From: Adiantum capillus-veneris
Lineage: Eukaryota; Streptophyta; Polypodiopsida; Polypodiales; Pteridaceae
Length of the DNA: 64,000 nt
Direction: 5' to 3'
Assembly (NCBI GenBank): GCA_014529385.2
Contig: CM043956.1
Span: 65,195,620-65,259,619, forward strand
Part shown: positions 33,701 through 46,336 of the stretch, piece by piece
How the letters are laid out: the number at the start of each line of letters is the position of its first letter
How positions within the stretch are numbered: position 1 is the stretch's first letter
The notes under the pieces: model-generated
What the model saw: only the letters and a program-made list of their open reading frames with translations
What the model was told of the DNA's origin: nothing
Databases searched by the model: none
Translations under genes and position numbers: made by a program

Positions 33701-36700
33701 CTGATGAGAGCTTACGAAGCTAGGTTAAAGAACAACCAAACACAAGAACAGAGGTGGATGACATACCCAAACGCGGAATTGGAAAAGCAGAGACTTGAAA
33801 TGTGCCAGAGAATGATCGAGACTGCACAAGCCTTATTAGAACCACCAAAAGAAACAATGAATTGTGGAACGGAAAACCCAATTCAGCAAGAGACTGTCAT
33901 TTCACGGGTAGCTGAAAAGACTCCCAGTGCACAAAAGCCTGAAAATACATACAAGGATGACCGCATAGTATTGAACACAACCGATCAGGAGATAGAGAGT
34001 TTTCATCCAGTCATACAGAGGTCTTACGGAAGAGATGAGGATTACAATGAATTTTGGAAACAAGTGAGAGAGGCAAACTTTGCAAACGAGCTAAGTTGCC
34101 AAGCTAATCAGACAAATTGGGAGAAGGACATCAGGAATCCTCCCATAGTGGAATTTGAGGCAGGATCTCAAGTGGACTTGGATCTGCAATCTTACTGGGG
34201 AGATGGGGGCTCTGTTAGAACAATGGAGAGCAAACCTCATTCACTGAATACCTTACCTTCATAATTAGGAGAGTATGAAGCAAAATCCAAGATTAGAGCA
34301 CTTCCCTCACGAAGAATCTCATCAGAAAAAGTCATGGACTCGCAAGGATTGATAGAGATCTTGTCAACACCAGTAACATGTACTATCAGTCTAGCTGAGC
34401 TTTTGAGGCTAAGACCACATATGTGGACCACTGTAGGAAAATGCTTGGAGAAATTTGGGATAAAAGACCCAACATCGAGACTGCAAGAGGGTATACAAGA
34501 GTTGAGTAAACCACAAAAGAACGCTAAGCATGTACCCTTAAACAAGGTCGGAGAGTATTGTGAAGGTGAAGAGGGGAATACAACCTTACCAGTTGAATTC
34601 CAAGGAGTGAAGACGATGGCAATACTAGACAGCGGAGCTAGGGTAGCCATTGCTACAAAAGAAATCTGGAAAAAATGGGGAAAACCAGCAATAAGGAAGA
34701 CTAGGTTGAAACTCCAATTAGCAGATGGACACATGGAGAAACCTATGGGGTTATTAGAGAAAGTTGTAGTGACTTCTTGCGGCATTGAATACGAACATAC
34801 TTTTGCTATTGTCGATTTTGGCAAGGAGAATAACTATGATATCATACTGGGAAGACCATTCATGAGACAGTTGAAAATGGTCCAGGATTGGGGCTACGAT
34901 CACATATACCTGAGAAATATGGAAACCACTACACGTGTGAACCTGAAAGACCATAGCTACAAAGATGTGAACCGAACACCGGTGGAGGAGTTTGATTCAG
35001 CTACTTTGGCGGGATCCGAATTTCCAGCTTGGTTAGGTAAACCCAAGGAGTTATGGATGTGTGGAGCTTCGAAATGTGGAAGTCTGAAACGAGAAGAATG
35101 TGTTTTAGAAAGGGCTGTCGAAGACGAAACTTATATAAGAGAACCCTTTCCAGAGGACACGCTTGAACCATTAGAATGGACACACATTCTAGCAACCCTA
35201 GATGTTTGTGCAATTCCGGATGGTCCCACAACAAAATTTTGCGATAAGGACGGGTACGACGTGGTTCCGTACTTCATGTTGAGAACTGTACTCGAAAAAG
35301 AAACTGAAAAGAACGATACACTGGAAAAGGAAGATAAAGAGGAGGTGTTTCACGACATTCCCGATCATCCAGAGTGGGGAAATGAAGTAGACAACGAGTC
35401 AACGGACAATTCAAGCGGAAACGAAGAAACTATAACGGATGTCCGATTTTATGATTTTCCGAACCAAACTAAACAACGCCAGAAACGCTATAGAGAAAAG
35501 AGAAAAACAAAGGGGGTTAGAACCAATCCGATGCCTAGAATAAGAGGAAAAAATCAATTCCTAATGCTAGTAAAGACGGAATATTGTGTTAAGGACAAGA
35601 TTTCTGGAAGAATGAGAGGCAATGATCAAAAGAGCTTACGAAAAGACAAAAGAGGCTCAAGAAATCAAGTTCAAAGGAATGGAACGAAAACAGAAACAGA
35701 AAAAACAGAAAAGAACAAGCGCAACAGAGAACACACGGAGTCCAAGTTAGAACGTAGAAACAAGTACAGAGAGCTCAAGAAAACTCTGAAAGAAGTTTGG
35801 ACAGCAGAATTTGAGAGTGGAGAGGACAAAAACGCCAAAATCAAGGAAAACATGGATGTTCCCTCTCACTATAGGAAATTCACAATAGAGGATAGGAAGG
35901 TGGTATTAACCCAACCTATTCGAGAGAGAAGGGAGAACGAATCTTATGACGGACCGGAGGATGCAAAAAAAGTTGATTTAGCAGCTCCAGGGGAGACACC
36001 TAGACCGGTGTACATAGCCACGGATTTGTCTCCAGGTGAGGAAGAGAGACTTTTGAGTCTTCTCAGAGAGTATAGGGATGTGTTTGCATGGTCTTATAAG
36101 GACTTAAAGGGAGTTGACCCATCGATATGCCAACACACAATCCCACTGAAACAAGAAGCAAAGCCTAGCAGACAGAGACCATACACATATAATGATACGT
36201 TTGCTAAGCGAATCAAAGAAGAGATAGATAAGCTAATGGAAGCTGAATTCATATACGAGATTGAACACACCGATTGGGTATCTCCAATTGTGGTAGTACC
36301 CAAGAAGAACGGAACACTCCGAGTGTGTGTCAACTTAAAGAAAGTGAATGCTGCAACAATCAGGGACAATTATCCCCTGCCGATAACTGATCATGTTCTA
36401 GAGCGTGTATTAGGGAAAACAGCCTACTCCTTTCTTGATGGTTTTTCAGGATATAACCAGCTAGCCATAGCACTGGAAGATCAACATAAAACAGCTTTTG
36501 CAACTGAGTGGGGAATCTATGCTTATAGGGTTATGCCTTTTGGTCTAACCAATGCTCTCGCAACCTTTCAGAGGCTGATGACGCATGCTTTCAAAGAATA
36601 CTTAAGGTTGTTTCTAGAAATATACATGGATGACTTATGTGTACATTCTCTTCTGAGAGATGAGCATCTAGAACACCTAAGAAAAGTATTTGAGAAATGT

Positions 36701-37840
36701 AGGACATATCGCATTTGTCTCAATCCTGAGAAATGTGTGTTTATGGTCCGACAGGGCAGAATTCTGGGACATATTGTCTCACAAAACGGAATATCCACGG
36801 ATTTAGAGAAGATAAAAGTTATAGTGGATATGCCTAGACCAACCAATGCGAAACAAGTACAGAGCTTTATGGGACATTGCGGATATTATAGACGATTCAT
36901 TTACATGTACGCTATAATAAGCCAACCACTTTACAGGCTAATAGTGAACTTTGAATGGACAGAGGAGTGTGAGGAATCGTTCAAGAAATTGAGAGAGGCA
37001 CTCATTACTGCTCCAGTCTTGAAATCACCAGATTGGGAGAAGATATTCCATGTGCATATAGATGCTTCAGCATATGCAATAGGATGCATTCTGGCTCAGC
37101 CAGAAGAAGGAAACATGGATTTTCCTATCTGTTACGCCAGTCGACAGCTCAACAATGCAGAGAAGAATTACACCACAACAGAGCGAGAGGGATTAGGAAT
37201 GATATATGCTGTGAAGAAATTTCGGCATTATCTTCTAGCCAACAAGTTTGTGTTTTTTACGGATCACCAAGCCTTGCTCTACCTAGTGAATAAACCATGC
37301 AATACCGAGAGAATAGTGAGATGGTTCATTATCTTACTGGAATTCGACTTCACGGTAGTAGTAAAGAAAGGAAAAACACATCTTAGAGCTGATCATCTTT
37401 CGCGATTGACGAATGGAGAAGACCCTATAGGAGTAGATGACGACATGCCAGACGCGTACTTGTTCAACATAGAAATGATACCGAAGTGGTCTCAAAATGT
37501 CATTAACCTATTAACCTATGGAGGAGAGTTCGATAGAAGAGAATACAACCAGAAACATATTGCTATTCAGCAATCCAAGAATCTTCAATTGGTCGCAGGA
37601 AGGTTGTATCAATTGGAAAATGATCATGTTTTACGACTATGCATCAATCCTGAGGAATATAATATATATCTGCGCGAAGCACATGTTCAGGAATGTGCAT
37701 TTCATTGTTCAAGAAGGAACACATATAGGAATTTGTTACAATTGGGAGTCTATTGGCCAGGAATGAAAGAAAGCGTACATGAATATGTCACTGTATGTAT
37801 TGTATGTTCATCAAAACCGCCAGCAGAGTATTCAACATTA
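30773..37840 (+). CDS. G2 gag-pol region (fossil, few breaks)
   Basis: Gag starts near MNLRSGRNLQNN (30776) and extends to about 34260, with RPSQVAKCMPKKYGG, FKQYIERCPVRERP and two knuckles CYKCGGDHLMNVC and CTECGVTHFIEDC near 33165-33275. Protease is at 34550-34870 (MAILDSGARVAIATK, ILGRPFM). Reverse transcriptase is at about 36150-36850 with WVSPIVVVPKKNG, VMPFGLTNALATFQRLM and EIYMDDLCVHS, where YMDD is the catalytic box. RNase H is at 36960-37400 (HVHIDASAYAIGCILAQ, TTTEREGLGMIYAVKKF, FFTDHQALLYLV). The integrase zinc finger is at about 37680-37840 (H-C-H...C-x2-C, YWPGMKESVHEY). A long charged linker (35290-35990) precedes reverse transcriptase. Confidence 0.88.
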
Positions 37841-38402
37841 TATCAGATAACGATCGCTCCAGAATGGAGTCAGTATATTGTTGAATATCTCACAAATAGA
37901 ACTTTCCCAGAAGGAACGTCAAAAGCTCGTCAGAAATCTGTAGAGACAGAAGCTAGAGATTACGCTTTAATAGGAGATGCAGACCAAGCTCCCTGACAAA
38001 CAAATGAGGTGGGAAAATTTCCTTTTGCAATTTCATTTTCATATTGCTCACATTGATGGCAAGCATAATCAAGTAGACGATGCACTCTCAAGACAACCAA
38101 GAGTGAATGCGGTTTCCATAGAAACTCACAATGATATATCTTCTTTGATAGATGACTATGCTATTAATCCCGATTTTAGAGATGTGATTTCAGCCCTTGC
38201 ACTAGGGAAGAAAGAGGAACCATTTACTTTACAAGATGGTTATCTTCTATATGGTAATAGACTATGCATTACTAACTCACTATGTGAGAAAGTAATGTAT
38301 GAATCTCATGCTCCTCCTTATGCGCGGAATAGAGAGATTCAGTCTACCCTAAAAGCGATTGAAACATTTTTCTATTGTCCTACCATGAGAGCATGTTTCT
38401 AA
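37841..38402 (+). mobile_element. Mosaic of other gypsy fragments joined to G2 (fossil)
   Basis: Directly after the G2 integrase zinc finger comes APEWSQYIVEYLTNRTFPEG, which resembles the linker that normally precedes that finger. At about 37980 the sequence changes to a chromovirus-like RNase H end (FHFHIAHIDGKHNQVDDALS) with the following linker and the start of a zinc finger. The order therefore runs backwards relative to a normal pol and shows that pieces of at least two elements were joined. Confidence 0.75.
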
Positions 38403-38467
38403 ATGTGTGGTATGCCAAAAGACAAATTTTGATAGAGAGAAGATACCTGGATTGCTTCAAAATTTTC

Positions 38468-38553
<86 letters not shown>

Positions 38554-38765
38554 AATACTTACTCCATCCTCCCTCCACCTGACAACACACCACTGCGACC
38601 CTTCCCTGAGCTCTCTCTGCTAGACTCTCGTTGCGGACCCTTTTATAGAGAGAGAGGTCGACCAATAACCGCCAGGGCCAGACATCATATGGTTTCTAGA
38701 GAGAGCGTTCGACAGAGTTTGAGACATGGAGAGAGAAAGAGATAGCCACCCACTGCATTTCCACA
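38403..38765. other. Short unassigned stretch with TG-AG microsatellite (38471-38552)
   Basis: A TG run of about 33 bases passes directly into an AG run of about 49 bases. The remaining sequence (38553-38765) has no gene that I can support. Confidence 0.9.
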
Positions 38766-39888
38766 TGTGTACAGGTAGAGCAGCATGAACATAGTGCATC
38801 GATTTTCACTATCACCAGTTTCAGTGCGTTTTTTCTATAATAATGAGGAGTTGATGGCACGTAAAACATCTCGAGGAAGCTATCCATAGGCCGTCGACAT
38901 GAGGTAAGCAGGTGCGTCAGATGGAATCTAGTGGCGTTAGAGGTTGAATGGGGTCAATATTTGCATGGAGGAGTACGGACACAACGTGGGTGTTTTCTTG
39001 TGATAATTATGCAGATGGCATCTAGTGGCGTTAGAGGTTGAATGGGGTCAATACTTGCACGTGGATGAGTACGGACACAACGTGGGTGTTTTCTTGTGAT
39101 AATTATGCAAAAAGGTCATCATGAGGACTATATTTGGGGGCCACTTCACGTGGTGGTCGGATGTATTATTGAAAAAAGTTGAGTGCTAGGTGTGCGGATG
39201 GATGCAGCAGGGTGACAACTATGCACTACGAGGCCACTTTTTGGCCTGTTCGGGGTCCGTTTGAGGTCAACTAAAAGGCCAAAGGTGCCCAAGTAATAAA
39301 GCTAAGTGTGGGAATTGAAAAACCAGAAAGAAGACCAGAAAAAATGTGGAGAGAAGAGGAGGAATAGCCGCAACTGTGTTTTTGCAATTTTTGGAGCTTG
39401 TTTTGGCCATAAACTGCTCATCCGAGGTCGGATTTGAGCACTTTGACATTGTAGATTGGGGTTTTGGGTTTCTCTGGACGCGATGGTGCTGTCCATTTTG
39501 CCAAATTACTCACTGTTTTTTCTACTGATTTGGCTGTGTAAGTTTCTCCTATGAGCGAAGCTTCTGCTCCAATTTGTGATTGTATCTGGCATGTTTTACC
39601 CATATTGTGTGAGCTATTTTCCCCATTGGTGTTGGCCCAAGCTCAATTGTATCTAAACATAAAAAATTCTCCTCTTTTGAGCTGAGTTTTCTGGGTGTGT
39701 GTGTGTGTCTCTCTGTGTGAGGAGTGGATAAATGGGTAGTCTATCTCCTCTCACTCCATAGGTGTGTTCCTTGTCTCGGCCAGGTGGGTTGTGTAAGCCG
39801 AGTGGTGCCCCATAGTGTGTGTGTATATCATCCCAAGAGTGTGTCGGGTCGTTATAGAGGCGTTCTGTGTGTTTCCAACCCGCTCACA
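38766..39888 (+). repeat. G4 5' LTR
   Basis: TGTGTACAGG...CGCTCACA. The first matching bases with the right copy are CCACATGTGTACA, so the exact start is uncertain by a few bases. A TG run lies at about 39694-39710. Confidence 0.85.
38918..39109 (+). repeat. 94-bp tandem duplication inside the G4 5' LTR
   Basis: Two copies start at CAGATGG-ATCTAGTGGCG (38918 and 39012) and end at GTGATAATTATGCA. The right LTR has only one full copy, plus a separate 35-bp duplication at about 46570-46620, so the duplications arose independently after insertion. Confidence 0.88.
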
Positions 39889-39894
39889 TTCTTT

Positions 39895-39912
39895 TGGTGC
39901 CCCCACGGAGGA
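39895..39912 (+). other. G4 candidate primer-binding site, tRNA not assigned
   Basis: TGGTGCCCCCACGGAGGA starts six bases inside the LTR. It has the required TGG start (complement of CCA) and a GC-rich body. I cannot match it to a tRNA from memory. Confidence 0.6.
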
Positions 39913-39936
39913 TCTTCTTCGAGTACCTTCTACTTT

Positions 39937-40016
39937 GAGCTTCAAGATTCAAGATTCGGGATTACAGGTTGCAGACTACAGGTTACAGGTTACAGGGACA
40001 GGTACAGGTACATGTA
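39937..40016 (+). repeat. Short degenerate tandem repeats in the G4 leader
   Basis: The sequence is made of GATTCAAGATTC and then repeated CAGGTTACAGG/CAGGTACAGG units, i.e. slippage-type repeats just after the primer site. Confidence 0.75.
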
Positions 40017-40923
40017 GCTAGAGTAGAGTGATACACTGGCAAGTGGGAGTCACTTGAAGTTGCCATGGGTATGCATCATTACGCACTTGTTTGAACGCAT
40101 TGTCTGTTGGTATTGTACGTTACTTGTGGAAACTGCCATTGTACGCCTTTGTGGAACCATACTTGGTTTTATTTGGCAGTCCCAGCCATTTCTGAGACTT
40201 GGTCTGAAAGATAGTCATTTCTGAGACTTGACTATACGAGATTTGCAGAAGCCTTCGTGAGAGGTTCGATAGTGTGAGGTTTTATTGAGCTGGGGGATTC
40301 TCAAATGTGAGATCCTTTCGGTGATATAGGTAGCTGGAGCACCCTTTTTGTGACCTCGCCATAGGCTATATACTAGTGATTCCTACTTGATGCTTGGGTT
40401 CTATTGTTGGAAGTTTATGCATACATATACGATCTATATTTTGGGTTCTTACTGCTCTACTTCTGGGAAAACTCTGCCAAAAATTTTCAAGTTATTATTG
40501 TTGGTTTTTTGGTATTTTAAGCCATTTATGATGTTATGCTGCTGAAATTTTGGCAAAATCAGAGGATAAGACAGGTGTGCTTTCTTGGGAGCCGCATGGT
40601 TGACCTTAATGGATGATCAAAATGGCCCTCAATTCACTCCTTTCATTTAACTCTCTAGATAAATGTTCATGTGTCCAGGAAGATTTTTTTCCAACAGCGC
40701 ATAGTCTTTATGTTTGGGCCATAAAGATTACGACAGATACTGGAATTTGCTTTGCCTGTTGTAATCCCGATGATCAACTATGAAAACTCATTTGATGTGC
40801 ATGTGTTTGTCCTTATCTAAAGTTGAGCTCCATTGAAGTTTATGAGAATTGAGTTAGTCAAAAGTTTTGGGTTCTTGCACGTGTGTCGAAGGGGTTCTCG
40901 AAGCATCGTAACTTGGGTAGCCA

Positions 40924-42398
40924 TGGATTTCTCTTATCCAGAGTTTCATGGAAGAAGTGATGAAGATGTAGAAGACTTTTTGGAAAAGATGGAGATTGCC
41001 TGTATTAGCAACCAAATTCATGACCCGGCGCAGATGTTACATCTTCTCCAAATTTGTTTGAAGAGTGATGTACGAGTTTTGTCCAAAGCATTTGAAGAGG
41101 AGTTGTGTGTGGCTGATCCACCTGTGAGATTGAGTTGGGAGAACCTAAGGCATGGATTGGAAGTGGAGTTTGTAAAGATAGAAGATCCTGACAAAGTGTG
41201 GCAAGAAGTACAAGGTTTGGTGCAAAAGGAAGGTGAGCCAATAGATGCGTACATACGTAACTTTTTATTGGCATGTGAGCGAATGTGCAAGGCCTTACCA
41301 CCACAAGTACCCCCACCTGACATGATGAAGAAGGACAGGTTCTTGGCTGGTCTTTGGGAGAATATTCGTTGGAGAGTGGAGCTAAAGAAGCCTAGGACAT
41401 ATGAAGATGCACTAGATGTAGCAAGGAATAAAGAGTGGAACGTGAGAAAAATGAGCCAGCTAGCAGTAGAGTCTTTGCCCATGAGGTCTGAATTTCAACT
41501 TATGGACTCTTTACAAGGTCGTATACCAGGGGTTCATCATGAACAAGTGGTTTCTTCTACTTCTCAGGTTATGCCAGCAGTGGTCACTACAACAGTGCAA
41601 GATGATGGGCTAAGGAAAGACATGGGACAAGTGGTAGATTTAATGAAGAATCTCAGCCTAAACATGCTAGGTCAAGTGGGAAATAATCGAGGTCAAGGGA
41701 GGTTTGCAAATCAGCCAGGAGGTGAAGAAAGACCTAGGAATGGTGTTGGACAAATCAATGGTAGGTTATGGAGACAGACGCCCACATGTTATAATTACAG
41801 AGAGTTGGGCCATATCAGCCCGCAATGTGACAAGCCACCAAGGATGGGGGGAGACATGTATCCATTGCCAAGACAGGTGCTAACTAGGTCAAATGATCAT
41901 GGTATTGAAATTAAGGGAGAAGAAGGAACCAGTGGATTAACCCAGGAGGAAAAGGGAAAGAAAAAAGTGATAAGTGTAGTCACCTTGGAGAAGGCATCAA
42001 AGCTAGAGGATACATTAGTGATGCCTATTGGGAAGAGGACCACAGAGGACAAGGGAGGAAGAAGTTCCCCACGTCCTAGTAAGAAGAAGGGAAAGAGCCA
42101 TGAAGGCAAGGATGTCAAGTCCAAGAGGAAAAGGAGGGCTCCTCGCAAGTTTCATGTTTCAAATTTTCCACTAAGGGATGGGCAATTAAGCTATGACTTG
42201 AAGGAGGATTTGACGAGCAAGAAAGCAGATGTTACTTTTGGGCAGCTTATAGAGATGGTGCCTAAGCTAAAGCGACAGTGGAAGAGGATGGTTAACCCAA
42301 TGGAGAAAGAGCGAGAGAGAGGTTCAGTAAAGATGTTGGCACAAAAGAAAAAATCGGGGACAAGGTTATGTGGATGGCGAGCCCAATATGTGTCATAA
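40924..42398 (+). CDS. G4 gag (fossil)
   Basis: Likely start MDFSYPEFHGRSDEDVEDFL; then the conserved gag helices (MLHLLQICLKSDV, VWQEVQGLVQKEGEPIDAYI, DRFLAGLWENIRWRVE) and a knuckle-like CYNYRELGHISPQC near 41790. A K/R-rich C-terminal part follows. This gag type (retrotransposon gag family) differs from that of G1/G2. An upstream in-frame methionine at 40833 exists, but the conserved part begins at 40924. Confidence 0.8.
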
Positions 42399-42439
42399 CA
42401 CATTCATGCATTGAGAAGATGGGTCTTACAGTGAGTGGG

Positions 42440-45400
42440 GTGTCAGGCTTCCGGATCAGGTTGGCCATCAAAAAGTAAAATGTTTGGGTGTTGTAAAGAG
42501 CTTAGAAGTGGAGGCGTATGATGCAAAGGCGATGGTTGATTTTCATGTGATGCCAGCGGGGTTGGGAGCATATCCTATTATACTCGATAGGCCATGGCTA
42601 TGTGTAGTCGGAGTTGTTCAAGATTAGAGACGTGGTATGATTAGCCTCTATGGAAAGACAGGTGCCAAGAAGCTATACAATATGGACACAAGGAAACGAT
42701 TGGAGGAGATTTATGAAGATGAATATGAGTCTAGTGATGAAGACTATTCTACGGTCAATGATGAGGACAATGAGTACTACTAGCAGTGATGAGGATGCTG
42801 ATGTTGCATTTCTTTTGATGGACAAAGAAATCTAGGAGTCTGGTTTAGTTGCATTGGCAATGAGGTTGAAGATGAAAGTGAAGGGCCTTATGAAGTGATT
42901 GAAGGGCTAATGCAAACCAAGGTTGAATTAACAAAGAAGCAAGAATTGATGACACAAATGATCAGTGGAGACCTCTCAACTATGGACAAGGAGATATATT
43001 TGCACATGCTGACTAGTTTTCTTGATTTGTTCATTACTTCATATGAAGAGATCAGAGGGTTCAAGGGCAAAGAGATGCATGTAGAACTGAAAAAAGGTTC
43101 TAAGCCAGTGCGGAAAAGGCTAAGAAGGATGGGTCAAGAGAAGATGGAAGCCTTGCGGGAAGAGGTGGACAAGTTATTGAAGGCAGGGTTCATATATAGT
43201 GCCCGTGGAGACCACAGAATGGGTGAGTCCAATAGTAGTCAGTCCAAAGAAGGATGGGAAGTGGAGGATTTGTGTAGATTTTAAGACCTTAAATGCAGCC
43301 ACTAAGAAGAACCCATATCCTCTTCCTTTCATCGATCAGATCTTGGATTCAGTGGTAGGTTATGAGAGGTACAGTGTGTGTGATGGTTTTTCAGGCTATT
43401 TTCAATTGAAGATTTCTCTTAAAGTCCACACCTAGACAACTTCCATTACGCCATGGGGCTGTTATTGCTACACAGTATTGCCATTTGGGTTGTCAAATGG
43501 ACCATCTTTCTATCAAGAGAGAGAAAATTGGGTATTGGAACTATTCATTGGTAGCTTTTATGGACTACTTTTGTGTCTACAGCAACAGGGCATGAGAAGT
43601 TGCAGAAGGTATTGGCTCGATATGATGAATGTGGAGGACAACTAAATCCAAAGAAATGTCATCGAGCACAGCCAAGGGTGAAGTTATTGGGCCACATGGT
43701 GTCAGAAAATGGCATTGAGGCTGATCCAGACAAGGTTAAGTCTATTATTCTTCTTCCATCACCTACAAGTACAAAGCAATTGGCAACCTTTATACACAAA
43801 GTGAAGTACATGGCGCGGTTTATTCCTTTGTCTTCACAACTCCTTTATCCATTACAACAAGGGCAAAGCATGATCCATTGCAATGGGATGACAAGTGTGA
43901 AGAAGTGTTTCAAGAGGTGAAAGAGGTGTTAGGGGGTCTGTCAGCCATCCAAGCTCCTGATTGGGAGAAAGTGTTTATGTAAATCCATCAGTAGGGGATG
44001 ATTCCATTGGAGCCATGCTATTGGAAAAGGGAAAGAGCAGCCATTATATGAAGCAAGTGTATTGTGCAAGCCGAGTGAATTTGGTAGCAAAGAGAAAATT
44101 CTCAGAAGTAGAGGTAGTGATGGCCAGTGTAATATTTGCTTGTCGATGATTTCTTCATTACTTGCTACCACAACCTTTTGTTTTCTTGACGAGTTATGCC
44201 TTTTTGCCACAGTTATTTAATGGCACTAACATGTCAAAGGTGGTCAAGAAATGGGAAATTGAGCTGCAAGATTTTGAGTTCTCTTTTCTAGTGGAAGACA
44301 GTACAAGAGCTATCCTAGCCGATTTGTTGACTTACAAGGAGAATCCCCTTCTTGTTAAGGAAGAGGTGGTGAGAAAGGTAGTTGAAGAAGTGCCACAGAT
44401 CAGAAATGCACATGTGTTTTTATTTGATGGCTCAAACAGAAAGAGCCATGATGTAGCTTCAGGGGGTATAGCACTTTATGATTCAGAGGGCAAGCTAGTA
44501 TGCAAGAGAGGGTTCAAATTGGATGCACATAGTAACAATGAGGCTGAATATGCTACTTTGGAAGCCGGATTAAACATTTATCTAGAGCATGGGGCTAGAA
44601 GGTTGAGCATAAAAGGTGATGCCTTGTTAGTTGTGAAGCAAGTGCTGGGTGTGTGGAAGAGCAAGAACACCTCATTGAAGGAAATGTGTTTTAGAATTAA
44701 AGGTCTATTAAAAAAGTTTGAAGCATGGAGCATCAAACACATAGAACGTGCTCTAAATGGAGAGGCACATGAAGCAACTCAAATCATGATTGGGGAGCTA
44801 TTTGTGTTGAGGACCAACTTACCTCTTTATCATGGCCGAGAAAGTTTGGCTCAAGAAGAGGAGTTTTTGCTAACAGGAATCATTCCGAAAGACATTCAGA
44901 AGTCTAAGAAGTATGGATTTTTGTGTAGAGCATACAGGTACAAATTGATTGGTGATGTCTTATACATGAAAGGGGTTGATCTCATGTTGAGACGTGTACC
45001 TTGGCAGGAGAAGCTTTATAGAGTGTTGGAAGAGAATCATGAAGGTGCATGTGGCGGACATTTTGCTCTAAAGATCACGTTGCATAAGATCTTGCAAGAG
45101 GGGTATGTATGGCCTAGTTTGCACAAGGATGTTCACCATTGGTGTAGGCCTTGGAATAGGTGTCAAGCATTTGAGAAGAGAGTGTTGAAGCCAGAGCTAC
45201 GAAAAACCATTATGGCATTTGATGTGTTTGAAAAGTGGGGGATTGATGAAATAGGCCCGTTACAAGCAGGGGCAAAAGCTATATTTTGACTGCAGTGGAC
45301 TATCTCTCTAGATGGGTAGAGGCTATAGCAGTAAAACAGATCACTACAAAGGATGTGGCAAAATATGTGCATGATGAAATATGTTGCAAGTTTGGGGTGC

Positions 45401-46041
45401 CATTGGAGCTACTTTCAGATGAGGGGCCAGGATTTAGAGCTAAACTGCTAGACTTTTTATGCGCAAAGATGAAGATTAGGCACCAACATACCACTCTTTA
45501 TTACCCACAGTGTAATGGCTTGAATGAAAGATTCAATTGTGAGTTGGTACAAATTCTTTTGAAAGTGACAAAGCACCAAGGAAAGAATTGGGATTTGGAA
45601 TTGCCTAGTGCATTATGGGCTTACCGTACTTCAGTGAAGACAGGTACAGGGTTTACTCCATTTCATTTGGTATATGGAAAGGAAGCACTATTGCCTACGG
45701 AGGTAGATTTGCCTGCAGTAAAGATGCTGGAGAAGTTGCTTGGGCCACCTAGTGATGCATTCAAAGAGAGGCTCTTATAGTTACAAGAGGTTCAGCTGTA
45801 TAGGATGAGTGCATTGGAACATTATGGGCAGATGCAAGATAGGGCTTTGGCAAAGATAAATGAAAAGGTCAAAAGTAAGGGTACCAAGAAGCATGACTTG
45901 GTTTTGTGCTACAACAGTAAGCTGGACAACACCTTCCAAAAGAAGTTTCAAATTAAGTGGGAAGGCCCTTTCAAGGTAGTGGAGTGTTTTCCAAATGGCA
46001 CATATCAGTTGGCTAACCTGGATGGAATCCTACATAAGTAA
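42440..46041 (+). pseudogene. G4 pol: protease, reverse transcriptase, RNase H, extra RNase H, integrase (fossil)
   Basis: A protease remnant lies near 42470-42620. Reverse transcriptase is at about 43080-43920 (WVSPIVVSPKKDGKWRICVD, CDGFSGYFQLKIS, then CGGQLNPKKCH and VKLLGHMVSENGIEADPDKV). RNase H remnants follow to about 44330. An additional archaeal-type RNase H is at about 44400-44790 (FLFDGSNRKSHDVASGGIAL, LDAHSNNEAEYATLEAGL, KGDALLVVKQVLG). The integrase zinc finger (HEGACGGHFA, C-x2-C-like) and core (YLSRWVEAIAVKQ, SDEGPGFRAKLL, YYPQCNGLNERFN) run from about 45040 to 45780, and the C-terminal domain (KWEGPFKVVECFPNGTYQL) ends near 46041. Confidence 0.85.
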
Positions 46042-46336
46042 AGGGTAAAGGGATTGCGTCTTAAATTATATCAGGCCATGTTGTTTATGGTGGATCAAGA
46101 TGAGTTGTCTGAAGAACAAGTAATGTATGTGAGGGATGAGGAGACCTATGATGTGGCGAGTCTCATTTCTCTTTTTGCTGTTGTTGATCATGAATGATCT
46201 AGCAGGCTAGGGGATGGGCAAATTATGTCATGAGTTTTTTGAAAGAAGTGATTGTGCATATGTACATACACAGGCATGGTGCATCAAATAAGGAATTTCC
46301 CATTCTTCAGAGCCAGGCGGTTATGTGGGGCCCACA
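46042..46336 (+). other. G4 tail before the 3' LTR
   Basis: No domain is seen. GTGGGGCCC at 46325-46333 is a weak candidate for the polypurine tract. Confidence 0.5.

Larger units (their letters stand above)
28354..37840 (+). mobile_element. G2: Ty3/gypsy element of the G1 family (fossil), 3' end replaced
   Basis: It has a 5' LTR, a tRNA-Asp-type primer site, a 1.4-kb leader with four palindromes, gag with two knuckles, protease, reverse transcriptase, RNase H and the zinc-binding start of integrase. The rest of integrase and the 3' LTR are missing; from about 37840 the sequence passes into other element material. Only a few breaks (about three) are visible in the coding part. The long leader and primer site are as in the Tat/Athila side of plant Ty3/gypsy. 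Confidence 0.87.

Noticed and set aside
37977-38402. Fragment as the natural 3' part of G2
   Set aside because: Its RNase H end and linker are of a different gypsy type and repeat a stage that G2 has already passed, so it belongs to another element.
38399-38665. Open frames across the TG-AG microsatellite near 38400-38660
   Set aside because: They are artefacts of dinucleotide runs coding for alternating residues (HT, SL, RE); no real protein features.
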